Assembly (NCBI RefSeq): GCF_036373705.1
Contig: NC_089858.1
Location: forward strand, 32,404,749-32,468,748
Direction of reading: 5' to 3'
Origin: Amia ocellicauda
Lineage: Eukaryota > Chordata > Actinopteri > Amiiformes > Amiidae
DNA: 64,000 nt
Shown: positions 54,488 through 64,000 of the stretch, one piece after another
How positions within the stretch are numbered: position 1 is the first letter of the stretch
How the letters are laid out: each line of letters opens with the position of its first letter
Program-made: the position numbers and the translations under genes
Notes under the pieces: model-generated
The model's database searches: none
Told to the model about the DNA's origin: nothing
What the model saw: only the letters and a program-made list of their open reading frames with translations

Positions 54488-55391
54488 TCAGCTGAGCTTG
54501 GCCTTCAAAAACCTCACGGTCTTGACCACCATCCTGCAGTCGCTCGTGTTATGGAGGTGAGAACTGCGCTCCTTGTCCTGCCTCTTGTAGAGGCTGGCGT
54601 ACACACTCCTGGCCGCCTCCAGTGTGGCACAGAGCTGCTGTTTCTCCTGACTCTGCCGCTCAGACACCAACGCCTGAATTTTCGTCTTCAGGCTGCAGCT
54701 GTGCTCTTCTCCTGCAAGCCGGCTGTTCTCTCGTCAGGCTGTCGTGAGAGGAGAGCCTGGACTGAGCAGTGCTCCTTCCCTGCAGCTGCAGAGAGCTGCA
54801 TGGTCCTCTCTTCATCCAGGGCTGCTGACAGCCTGCAGATCTCAGACTGCTTCTGCTTCTGCTCATTCTCACTGCTGAGCTCCCTGCAGAGAGACTGCTC
54901 GGACTTCAGGGCCATCGTCAGGTTGCTCTCCGCCCCCACCCGCTGGCAGATCCTGACGTCCCTGTCCTTTACCTAGCCCGCTAGTTTGTGGCAGTGAGCC
55001 CTCTTGGCCTTGACTGCCTTCTCCAGTTGATTGCAGGCATCCTTGACCTTCCTCAGGACCTCAGCCAGCCTGAGTGTCTTGCTGGAGCTGGAGGTTTTCT
55101 CAGAGGAAATCTCATTCTTGCTCTTCAGGACCTGGCTGCAAGATTGTTCAATCAATAGTTTTTCCTGCATGCACTGGTTGCTTTCCTCTCCCTCTCCACC
55201 GCTAAGGTCAGCCTGGCCACCTTGGACTCCAGCCTCTGCCTTGCCTTCCTTTGACAAGACACTCCCAGCAGCAGCAGGATACAGGCCTCCAGCATGATGC
55301 TCCAGAAGAACAAACTTACCCACATCATCTGAACTCTGCTCTTGGTGACACCAGGAAAAGGCAGGAAAAAACTCAATGGGGGGGCTGCCAT
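54488..55391 (-). pseudogene. Decayed intronless coiled-coil membrane-protein-like pseudogene
   Basis: One continuous minus-strand block reads as a coiled-coil protein only if frames are joined. It starts at 55391 with a short leader and a hydrophobic segment (VSLFFWSIMLEACILLLLG), then charged heptad-rich sequence (RQRLESKVARLTLAVERE; after a frame change RLAEVLRKVKDACNQLEKAV). A TAG interrupts near 54975, the same frame resumes (SEICRLSAALDEERTMQLSA), and a further frame change leads to SRMVV-type C-terminal sequence ending at 54488. At least two frameshifts and one stop, and no introns, suggest a processed or otherwise dead copy. I do not recognise the parent gene. CpG-poor flanks and lack of splice sites argue against a live gene. 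Confidence 0.5.
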
Positions 55392-55554
55392 CTCTCACTG
55401 GAGATAATTTACTTGAAGATTCAGGTAAACTTACAGGTTATAGTTTGAAATCAGAGCAGATATTAAGAAAATTACTGTTTTAAGGACCTGATTTTATTTA
55501 CATATTTGGTTTAATGATAAACTGTTTGGTTTTGTACTGTAAGCATAGTCAATC

Positions 55555-55690
55555 ACTTGCAAGTCTCTTTTGTGTTTTACATCAGAGCACTGTGTATCAG
55601 TGTGTCTATATTAGGCAGTTGCTTAAAATAGACACTGATACACAGTGCTCTGATGTAAAAGTCAAATCTTAAATAAAGAAGAGACTTACA
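55555..55690. repeat. Large imperfect inverted repeat (hairpin 1)
   Basis: Arms 55575-55609 and 55628-55660 match almost perfectly (one GT indel) around an 18-base loop, with core GAGCACTGTGTATCAGTG. Similarity resumes further out: CTTGCAAGTCTCTTTT at about 55557 pairs with CTTACAAG and AAGAGACTTA near 55678-55692. It may be a fold-back element or the product of a replication template switch. Confidence 0.8.
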
Positions 55691-55766
55691 AGGAAGACTT
55701 AATTATACCATGCATATTAAGCAAGACAAACTTGCTTAATATGCATGGTATAATTAAGTCTTCCTT
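55690..55766. repeat. Perfect 36-bp-arm palindrome (hairpin 2)
   Basis: Arms 55690-55725 and 55731-55766 are exact reverse complements around the 5-base loop ACAAA. The left arm begins AAGGAAGACTTAATTATACC. It starts where the first hairpin ends. The perfect match implies recent origin or active maintenance. No transposon termini were recognised. Confidence 0.95.
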
Positions 55767-57031
55767 CCTGACACAATCTACATCAAAATACAATTCACAA
55801 CAACGATGAAGAGAGAAATCAACCAAAGACTCATTACACATTTGGCACCCATCCTGCCCACGGCACACACACATTCCTCCCTCTGAAATAAAACTAGTAG
55901 GGTCACCTCACAGCAATGTTTACTGATCTTTGGGATGATGTCAAATGACTATTTTAAATAAAATATATATAATGTGTATCTCACATGAAAGGAACATGAA
56001 ACAGGGAAAAGTGCTTCAAGCCGACAGAGGAAAGCACCTTCTGATATTCATACAGAATTATTTTGTTTGCAGGCATCTGTCTCCCAGGGTGTGGAGGTAG
56101 AGGCAGCCGTCTCTGAAAAGAAGACTGGACAAACTTGCTGCCACTGCAATGCCAAGGCCAGCAGACATCCTGGGGGAGGAGGGGGAAGGCTGACGGGTAC
56201 AGAGGATACACCAGCTCCTGCACAGGTATGCTTTGGATAATGTGGAAACCCCTGAAAATGTACGTGTACACGCACGCACACACACACACACCAGAAAGGG
56301 TAATGCACTTCTGTAATTTTGTACTGTATTATTACAACTATTGTATTGCTTTTATATCCTGTACGTCAGCTCTGTGTACAGAGAGCAAACGAGCACGTCA
56401 GTTAGCCTTAATGAATGAGTTTGCCTGCTTGCATTTATTTACCCAATCTCACTTTCAGTAAAAGGAAAGAAAGAAGCCCTAGCTCCCCAGTCTTGGAGCA
56501 GCAGAAGCACAGATGCAGTGCAGACAGGACACACGAGGGCTGATTCACAGATCAGTCCCAAACAAAAGGGCAGGCAGTGGTTTTATATATGTTGAACTAA
56601 AAAATACCTACATCTAAATAAGTGTTCTACATCCTACATAGATCTATAACTTGGGAAGAAAAACACAATCAAAACACCAACTAAAATGCATATTGTCAAC
56701 CAATAATTTTCTATAAAACTCTCTCTCTGTATGGCACATACTGGCATTCGAACTTTAATGCGCTTTACTGGAACTAAAAACAAGTGTAAAATAACTAACC
56801 GACTCATATTTATATACATCCCCACCCCCCTGCCACTTCCACAGATGCCTGTATGTACGCTGAAGGAATCTAATTATAAGCATGTGCAAAAACAGTTACT
56901 CCCTGAGTTACGGCAGAGCATTTTAGAACATATTGCTCAAAGGGTTAATGGTTAAATGGTCATTTATCCAACAAGCAGCATGAAAATCAGAAACGTTTAA
57001 TTGATGCTGCTGTCTGTGGTCTTGTGTATCG
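55767..57031. other. Intergenic DNA downstream of GLG1, no gene seen
   Basis: Includes a short (AC)n run near 56270-56291 and the presumed GLG1 3' UTR at the right end (minus strand). An exon-like stretch at 56066-56226 on the plus strand has no convincing open frame. Confidence 0.5.
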
Positions 57032-60000
57032 TCAGCTGCTGATGGGGAGGTATCTCATCTTTTGCTGGAAGACAAAAGGAGAGATTGCGATCAGCTCCAG
57101 TAGACTGCCTCACAGTGTACAGTAACAGTAGTTTGTTTCAAGTTATTTTAAGGCAGTAATGTCAAACCTTAAAAAATGAAAAATAAAATAAGTTGTTTTG
57201 AGCAATCAATCAATTGCAGATCTGCACACCCAGACTTTTGGTAGATCTAGATATACACACAGTCATGCTTTTTCACATTTATTTTAGTTGATTTAACTTT
57301 AAAACATGTATGTATAGAGATTATATTTTGAATGATTATTTTCTAACATATGTGTGACAATAGTTAGCATTACATACATCAGCAACCTGTTGGTTCATCA
57401 ATTGCTGCAACTACATTATATACAACCTCCACCACTGTTAACGACGCAGTCTGTTTTTGCATTACAGTCACAAACCATTACGTTCCCCCCCTTTACCTGT
57501 CCTTGAGTTCGTGTGTAAATGCGCTTGGTGATGCAGCCACGCAGCAGACCAATCAGCAAGAGGATGCACAAGCCTGGCACAATCATGAACAGCATGTAGT
57601 TATTTGAGGGAGGGGTCATCACTTGCATGGCCAGGTCTGAGAAACCTTCAGCTGGGGCCACCTGGGAGAGAGGGACAGACAGATTATCTAGGGTACCAGA
57701 AAACCATGAATCGAACTGGGCTTAATAAGAAAGATTAACAAAACAGGCTGAAATGGGAGTAGAATGGATTTGAGTGGTGCCGTCTTGGTACAAATGGCAA
57801 ATATTGAATGTCCATGTGATTCATAGGAACTTATGAAGTGAGGATACAATTGCTGTGCCTGTAATGTGTGTTTACTTGCAGTTATTCCTTTATCAGTTTA
57901 AGGGACAGATATGGCACAGTGTATTCAAAGGCATACAGGTTCAATGTGAATAATTAAAAATGAGACTCTCAGGAAACGTGCCATATTTGTCTAAGTAGTA
58001 TGAACCTATGAGGCACCCATAAATGACAATACACGGTCTTACATTTTCACATGAGTAATCAGAAAACTGTCAACAAGGGTTACATTGAATCGGTTTTTAT
58101 TCACATTTTGTTGAAGGTAAACTAAGAAAATATATATATACAGTGAGGGAAAAAAGTATTTGATTCCCTGCTGATTTTGTACGTTTGCCCACTGACAAAG
58201 AAATGATCAGTCTATAATTTTAATGGTAGGTGTATTTTAACAGTGAGAGACAGAATAACAACACAATCCAGAAAAACGCATTTCAAAAAAGTTATAAATT
58301 GATTTGCATGTTAATGAGGGAAATAAGTATTTGACCCCTTCGACTTAGTACTTGGTGGCAAAACCCTTGTTGTCAATCACAGAGGTCAGACGTTTCTTGT
58401 AGTTGGCCACCAGGTTTGCACACATCTCAGGAGGGATTTTGTCCCACTCCTCTTTGCAGATCCTCTCCAAGTCATTAAGGTTTAGAGGCTGACGTTTGGC
58501 AACTCGAACCTTCAGCTCCCTCCACAGATTTTCTATGGGATTAAGGTCTGGAGACTGGCTAGGCCACTCCAGGACCTTAATGTGCTTCTTCTTGAGCCAC
58601 TCCTTTGTTGCCTTGGCTGTGTGTTTTGGGTCATTGTCATGCTGGAATACCCATCCACGACCCATTTTCAATGCCCTGGCTGAGGGAAGGAGGTTCTCAC
58701 CCAAGATTTGACGGTACATGGCCCTGTCCATCATCCCTTTGATGCGGTGCAGTTGTCCTGTCCCCTTAGCAGAAAAACACCCCCAAAGCATAATGTTTCC
58801 ACCTCCATGTTTGACGGTGGGGATGGTGTTCTTGGGGTCATTCCTCCTCCTCCAAACACGGCGAGTTGAGTTGATGCCAAAGAGCTCGATTTTGGTCTCA
58901 TCTGACCACAACACTTTCACCCAGTTCTCCTCTGAATCATTCAGATGTTCATTGGCAAACTTCAGACGGGCCTGTACATGTGCTTTCTTGAGCAGGGGGA
59001 CCTTGCGGGCGCTGCAGGATTTCAGTCCTTCACGGCGTAGTGTGTTACCAATTGTTTTCTTGGTGACTATGGTCCCAGCTGCCTTGAGATCATTAACAAG
59101 ATCCTCCCGTGTAGTTCTGGGCTGATTCCTCACCGTTCTCATGATCATTGAAACTCCATGAGGTGAGATCTTGCATGGAGCCCCAGACCGAGGGAGACTG
59201 ACAGTTATTTTGTGTTTCTTCCATTTGCGAATAATCGCACCGTTGTCACCTTCTCACCAAGCTGCTTGGCGATGGTCTTGTAGCCCATTCCAGCCTTGTG
59301 TAGGTCTACAATATTGTCCCTGACATCCTTGGACAGCTCTTTGGTCTTGGCCATGGTGGAGAGTTTGGAATCTGATTGATTGATTGCTTCTGTGGACAGG
59401 TGTCTTTTATACAGGTAACGAGCTGAGATTAGGAGCACTCCCTTTAAGAGAGTGCTCCTAATCTCAGCTCGTTACCTGTATAAAAGACAGCTGGGAGCCA
59501 GAAATCTTGCTGATTGATAGGGGATCAAATACTTATTTCCCTCATTAACATGCAAATCAATTTATAACTTTTTTGAAATGCGTTTTTCTGGATTTTGTTG
59601 TTGTTATTCTGTCTCTCACTGTTAAAATACACCTACCATTAAAATTATAGACTGATCATTTCTTTGTCAGTGGGCAAACTTACAAAATCAGCAGGGGATC
59701 AAATACTTTTTTCCCCTCACTGTAGATAAAAGTATATGGATTTAAAGTATGAGTGCATTAATGTCAAAGCTATGTTCACAAAGTATTTTGTAATATATAG
59801 GATCCGTATTTGTCTCCTAGTCTGGTAAGGGTTGTCTTTCTTTGCAGGTCTATGAAACACTATTTTCTATATTGCCATAATGCCATGTTGTACATGTATT
59901 TGTATATAGGCCTACCATGCAATACATTATTATTCAGTTATGTTTTTATTGTTTTTTGTACATTTAATTATTTTGCATTCACAAATACTGTAAGGAGCAA

Positions 60001-63000
60001 GGTACTTTGTCAAGACAATTTTAGTATGTGTTAACGTTACAAATATTATTCTCAGAAAGGTCCTCAAACTGCTTTTTCATATCATACCAAATAATGCTTA
60101 ATTATCAAAACATATTTAAAATGCACTTATCTGAAGAAGTATAGAAAGGAGTATACACTCACCTAAAGGATTATTAGGAACACCTGTTCAATTTCTCATT
60201 AATGCAATTATCTAACCAACCAATCACATGGCAGTTGCTTCAATGCATTTAGGGGTGTGGTCCTGGTCAAGACAATCTCCTGAACTCCAAACTGAATGTC
60301 TGAATGGGAAAGAAAGGTGATTTAAGCAATTTTGAGCGTGGCATGGTTGTTGGTGCCAGACGGGCCGGTCTGAGTATTTCACAATCTGCTCAGTTACTGG
60401 GATTTTCACGCACAACCATTTCTAGGGTTTACAAAGAATGGTGTGAAAAGGGAAAAACATCCAGTATGCGGCAGTCCTGTGGGCGAAAATGCCTTGTTGA
60501 TGCTAGAGGTCAGAGGAGAATGGGCCGACTGATTCAAGCTGATAGAAGAGCAACTTTGACTGAAATAACCACTCGTTACAACCGAGGTATGCAGCAAAGC
60601 ATTTGTGAAGCCACAACACGTACAACCTTGAGGCGGATGGGCTACAACAGCAGAAGACCCCACCGGGTACCACTCATCTCCACTACAAATAGGAAAAAGA
60701 GGCTACAATTTGCACAAGCTCACCAAAATTGGACAGTTGAAGACTGGAAAAATGTCGCCTGGTCTGATGAGTCTCGATTTCTGTTGAGACATTCAGATGG
60801 TAGAGTCAGAATTTGGCGTAAACAGAATGAGAACATGGATCCAACATGCCTTGTTACCACTGTGCAGGCTGGTGGTGGTGGTGTAATGGTGTGGGGGATG
60901 TTTTCTTGGCACACTTTAGGCCCCTTAGTGCCAATTGGGCATCGTTTAAATGCCACGGCCTACCTGAGCATTGTTTCTGACCATGTCCATCCCTTTATGA
61001 CCACCATGTACCCATCCTCTGATGGCTTCTTCCAGCAGGATAATGCACCATGTCACAAAGGTCGAATCATTTCCAATTGGTTTCTTGAACATGACAATGA
61101 GCTCACTGTACTAAACTGGCCCCCACAGTCACCAGATCTCAACCCAATAGAGCATCTTTGGGATGTGGTGGAACGGGAGCTTCGTGCCCTGGATGTGCAT
61201 CCCACAAATCTCCATCAACTGCAAGATGCTATCCTATCAATATGGGCCAACATTTCTAAAGAATGCTTTCAGCACCTTGTTGAATCAATGCCACGTAGAA
61301 TTAAGGCAGTTCTGAAGGTGAAAGGGGGTCAAACACAGTATTAGTATGGTGTTCCTAATAATCCTTTAGGTGAGTGTACATGTTATGAATTAGTTATCAC
61401 AATTTTGTTTTCATTCCTTCAATACATTGTTTTAACCAATCTATCAGTAATGACTTTCATATTATAGACGTGGAGATTTTGAGTGTTGTTAGTGTTATTT
61501 GATTTGTATGCTTCAGAATCCCCAAAACATTAGATTTTCCACTTACATTATTTTATACAGACTTTTCCTTTATGCTCAAGATGTAATGTACAATAACATG
61601 ACACATGAAATGATGAATTGTAAAATATAGTTTTATAATTCAAATCAGTTATGGATACATGTTTATTTTACTAGCATCCTTGGATTAAACGATGTGGCAC
61701 TGAAAGTGATGTTTTTTATTTTATTGCCGATTTACATACAAATACAACTGATCCAACAAGTAGACCTCAACAACTCTTTGAGGTGAGGACACATTTGGCA
61801 CCTTTTTTTTTTTTTTGCAAAATTAAAAAATGAAATATGCAATCTACCTTATTTTCTTTAGTATTTCATAATTTCAGCAAAGAAATTCTAGCAATTCAGA
61901 TTGTATGTGTGTTAATATACAATATAATGCAATATGTTTATTTTTAGATCCAGTGACTGTGTTCAGATCAATTCAGTCCTATAACAACAGATCTGTATGC
62001 TTACCTTGGCAGCGTAACTCCACATGTCGATGCGATCCTGCAGTCTCTTCTTGCACTCCGGCTGTAAACGCACCCGTTTGTCACCCAGTGCCTCCATTAG
62101 ACACGACATCTCTGAGAGCGAGGGAGAGGGAGAGGGTTAGACACAGAACGGTATTCAAATATCCACTTCCATCTTTACTTTGAGAAATACAGAGAAGGGA
62201 AGAGACAGATGTCACTTTAAAATAGCTTGAATTCTGTTCTTTTTGTTCCCTGATTTGAAATTGCCATCATAAGTGGGTGTGTACATGCAGACCTGAGCTG
62301 TGGATGCTTTGTACAAATACTGTTTCAATACTGAACAGTTTGTGTGTGTGAAGGGTTAGGGACTCACGGCGGCCTCTGCCCGGTGGAATGGCTGCACAAT
62401 GGTGTTTGATGTCCAGGGCGCAGGCTGTGTGCAGGACAGGGTCCACGAAAATATCGGCCTTGCTCTCCTTCAGCATGTTCAGCACCTCCTATAAAAACAT
62501 GCAGGGGAAGCGGCAATTAAAAACACTGATTCACTTGACCAAATGCATGGAAATAAATCTATAAGTGCAGCAGTTATTCATAGCTGACAAATATTCTAGT
62601 GAAATGTAGGGTAATCTATGGATGCAAGGAAATACACAGTGAAGCAAAGCTAAAGATTCAAGAAGGAGAACAGAACCACAGAAACAAACATGACGGATGT
62701 GCAACAGAACACTTCAGCTGGAAAGTGGTCTTCTGTAGTGGGCAGTGAGTGTGTATGTATGTATATCATTAGCCTATAATCGATCCACTGCCTCAAGAGG
62801 TTTCCACTTACTTCGATCTATAGTTTCCCTTTTCCATATAACTCCTGTAAAGTTGATCCTTTCATCTTCCCATCTTTCACATGGTCTTCTAGGTATTTTT
62901 TTTTTCATCTCTTCTCTATTTGCTTCCATGGTCCAACAATCTGTTCTTCAATGGCAATGCGTGTACACATTTTTCTTAGTTCTCGGATCCATTCATTTCT

Positions 63001-63773
63001 TTTTCTTCTTGTTATTCCAATCATATATCTTTCCGTGCTTCCTTATGTCATCTGCAGTTTCAGTATTTTTATATTTTGTTTCAGAGATATGTGAGGACTG
63101 GTAGTGTGCATCTCTCTTCAGGCAAATGGATAGATTTATTTTCAAGAGCATGCGGTATGTTCCAAACAACATCTTCCATCTGCAGTCCATCTCATTGCAA
63201 ACACCAAATAAGTTACAGAAAAAAAAAAAAAAAAAAAATCAAAATTAATGATGGCTAAGAATTTTGTACAGAGAATTTTCCTCATGAACATTATGAGGGG
63301 ACTTAAAACAAGTCTTAAAAGCTGTGGAAGCTTTTGTTTGATAAACCTAGAGGACTGCTTTAGGATTAACCAACAACAAGGACCTGAGGACAAAATTGGA
63401 AGTCAAGAGGAAATACCATTTAAGGTACACTTCATCCAAAGGTTGGGTGGTGTCTGAAACAAGCTTGAAGAAGTTTAGTCCCTGGAATGTGTCAACAAAC
63501 AGCTGACAGAAGAAGCTACCTATATCCAAAAATGATTTGTAGCCTCTGATATTCTTGTTTATAGCTCAAGATAAATAGATGAAACTGGTTCTTCCCAGTG
63601 GAAAAAGTTACTCTCAGCACTGACTGGGAGCAGGATTAAAGAGCGAAAGAGCAGCCGTATAGTACCTTCTTGCAGGCATCATTCCTGATCTTCAGCAGGT
63701 TGACCTTCAGACACTCCTCAACTTGGCCTACCTGCTCCTGCACTGCTGCCTCCTCCGCACACAGCTGCGATTT
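57032..63773 (-). CDS. glg1: GLG1, Golgi apparatus protein 1 / ESL-1 / CFR-1 (3' exons only)
   Basis: GLG1 is a type I Golgi membrane protein with many cysteine-rich repeats that binds E-selectin and FGFs and influences TGF-beta processing. Five minus-strand exons are present: 63666-63773, 62368-62488, 62005-62111, 57497-57661 and 57032-57064, in frame with each other. Their products read [19 protein letters not shown], then [20 protein letters not shown], then [20 protein letters not shown] and [10 protein letters not shown] (end of the last Cys-rich repeats), then the luminal stalk [15 protein letters not shown], a membrane span ([17 protein letters not shown]) and a short basic tail [13 protein letters not shown]. 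The last exon adds [10 protein letters not shown] before the stop, using a good acceptor (TTGTCTTCCAG). That tail differs from the human ending I remember, so the last exon is less certain than the others. The N-terminal exons lie to the right of the window. A 4.3-kb intron holds two Tc1 elements. Confidence 0.92.
57065..57496 (-). other. Last GLG1 intron, no gene seen
   Basis: AT-rich intron between the membrane-span exon and the terminal exon. Nothing recognisable inside. Confidence 0.55.
58141..59722 (-). mobile_element. Near-intact Tc1 (DD34E) element with about 200-bp terminal inverted repeats
   Basis: The element is 1582 bp, starting CAGTGAGGGAAAAAAGTATT and ending with its inverted copy, flanked by TA on both sides (58139-58140 and 59723-59724). 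The inverted repeats extend to about 58342 and from about 59517, and each contains outer and inner copies of a GAGGGAAA..AGTATTTGA repeat, as in IR/DR-type Tc1 elements. An additional perfect 40-bp-arm palindrome lies at about 59400-59489, just upstream of the transposase. It sits in the GLG1 intron in the same orientation as GLG1. Confidence 0.93.
58345..59354 (-). pseudogene. Tc1 transposase, DD34E, broken by a single frameshift
   Basis: Translation starts [20 protein letters not shown] at 59354 with the first helix-turn-helix ([16 protein letters not shown]). About 40 codons in, near 59240, the frame shifts; comparison with the usual Tc1 sequence suggests five bases are missing between VTTV and the IIRKW-type block. 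After that the frame is open to the stop. The catalytic residues are present: D in [10 protein letters not shown] in [11 protein letters not shown] and E in NPIENLW, with 34 residues between the last two. As it stands the copy cannot make a full transposase. Confidence 0.9.
60156..61376 (+). mobile_element. Intact Tc1/mariner element (DD36E, Incomer-like)
   Basis: The element is 1221 bp. Its ends are perfect 29-bp inverted repeats beginning CACTCACCTAAAGGATTATT, flanked by TA on each side (60154-60155 and 61377-61378), as expected for Tc1/mariner insertion. One uninterrupted transposase frame fills the middle. It lies in the same GLG1 intron as the DD34E copy, on the opposite strand to GLG1. 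Confidence 0.96.
60304..61344 (+). CDS. Tc1/mariner transposase, intact, DD36E
   Basis: A 346-residue cut-and-paste transposase starting [20 protein letters not shown]. The N-terminal half carries two helix-turn-helix regions ([20 protein letters not shown], about residues 26-45, and [11 protein letters not shown] to about 120). The DDE domain has D155 (AWSDESRF), D246 (FQQDNAPCH) and E283 (NPIEHLW); 36 residues lie between D246 and E283. That spacing is the hallmark of the DD36E group called Incomer. No stop or frameshift interrupts the frame, length is normal for the family, and the flanking inverted repeats match perfectly, so the copy may be young and possibly autonomous. Activity is inference. 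Confidence 0.95.
   Translation: MGKKGDLSNFERGMVVGARRAGLSISQSAQLLGFSRTTISRVYKEWCEKGKTSSMRQSCGRKCLVDARGQRRMGRLIQADRRATLTEITTRYNRGMQQSICEATTRTTLRRMGYNSRRPHRVPLISTTNRKKRLQFAQAHQNWTVEDWKNVAWSDESRFLLRHSDGRVRIWRKQNENMDPTCLVTTVQAGGGGVMVWGMFSWHTLGPLVPIGHRLNATAYLSIVSDHVHPFMTTMYPSSDGFFQQDNAPCHKGRIISNWFLEHDNELTVLNWPPQSPDLNPIEHLWDVVERELRALDVHPTNLHQLQDAILSIWANISKECFQHLVESMPRRIKAVLKVKGGQTQY
62740..63240 (-). mobile_element. LINE (RTE-like) reverse-transcriptase C-terminal remnant
   Basis: On the minus strand, pieces in several frames follow the end of RTE-type LINE ORF2: [20 protein letters not shown] followed by SSHISETKY, then WIRELRK, then [15 protein letters not shown] and [14 protein letters not shown]. 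The sequence then ends in a short ATACATACATAC-like tail, as RTE elements do. Frames are broken, so this is dead. It lies in the GLG1 intron between exons at 62368-62488 and 63666-63773. The family assignment rests on remembered motif order only. Confidence 0.55.
63219..63238. repeat. Poly(A) run
   Basis: About 20 consecutive A bases at the right edge of the LINE-like remnant. Confidence 0.8.
63241..63665 (-). other. GLG1 intron remainder, no gene seen
   Basis: Between the LINE remnant and the GLG1 exon at 63666-63773; no recognisable element. The 227 bp to the right of that exon are also intronic and featureless. Confidence 0.5.
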
Positions 63774-64000
63774 CTGACGAAAAGACACACAGATAAAAAT
63801 CAGCACCACCATTTTACCTGCTCTACCTAAATATGTGAGAAGCAGCGTCTTGATTTCAAGAGAACTGGTAAATCACATACATTTAGGAAAAGGAAGTATG
63901 CAAATGAAGCAGTTCAAATGCCCAACACACTCTGCGTGTTCACTAAATGATAGTAATTTTCACCAATACCAAGTTAGAGAGAATGTTTTAAATTTAACTT

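Noticed and set aside
56066-56226. Exon-like stretch flanked by TTGCAG and GTATGC
   Set aside because: No frame gives a plausible protein and no partner exons are visible.

Overview
This window is vertebrate nuclear DNA, most likely from a ray-finned fish. The genes are split into many short exons with GT-AG introns and their proteins look like vertebrate orthologues. The repeats are typical of fish: several Tc1/mariner elements, hAT-like short elements, LINE 3' tails and long GT/GA arrays. The exact species cannot be read from the sequence. The LINE tail and hAT-like families recall early-branching ray-finned fishes, but that is an impression from memory.

Six conserved genes were assembled exon by exon, in this order: NOB1 (minus, 683-3370, last exon outside the window), WDR59 (plus, 3755-20459, 26 coding exons, 977 aa), CFAP20 (plus, 22630-25613, 193 aa), MLKL (plus, 30073-37652, 472 aa), RFWD3 (plus, 44952-52007, 734 aa) and GLG1 (minus, 57032-63773, only the five 3'-terminal coding exons). 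The exon chains keep frame across every junction and end at lengths close to the mammalian proteins, so the models are well supported. NOB1 and WDR59 are head to head across 384 bp; RFWD3 and GLG1 are tail to tail.

The genes are not a pathway. They serve 40S ribosome maturation (NOB1), amino-acid signalling to mTORC1 through GATOR2 (WDR59), cilium structure and motility (CFAP20), necroptosis (MLKL), replication-fork and crosslink repair (RFWD3) and Golgi/secretory function (GLG1). WDR59, MLKL, RFWD3 and GLG1 are near neighbours on human chromosome 16q (from memory). NOB1 and CFAP20 lie elsewhere on human 16q, so this is a rearranged version of an old block.

The DNA between and within genes holds five Tc1/mariner copies: an intact 346-aa DD36E transposase with perfect inverted repeats, a nearly intact DD34E copy, one internally deleted copy and two fragments. 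It also holds a compound GT/GA satellite of about 3.3 kb abutting the RFWD3 CpG-rich promoter, two adjacent hairpins near 55.6-55.8 kb (one with perfect 36-bp arms), a decayed coiled-coil pseudogene and a LINE reverse-transcriptase remnant. The most unusual coding observation is a truncated Tc1 transposase N-terminus whose reading frame runs without a stop into WDR59 exon 3, in the WDR59 frame. No prokaryotic feature, CRISPR array, rRNA or tRNA gene was seen.
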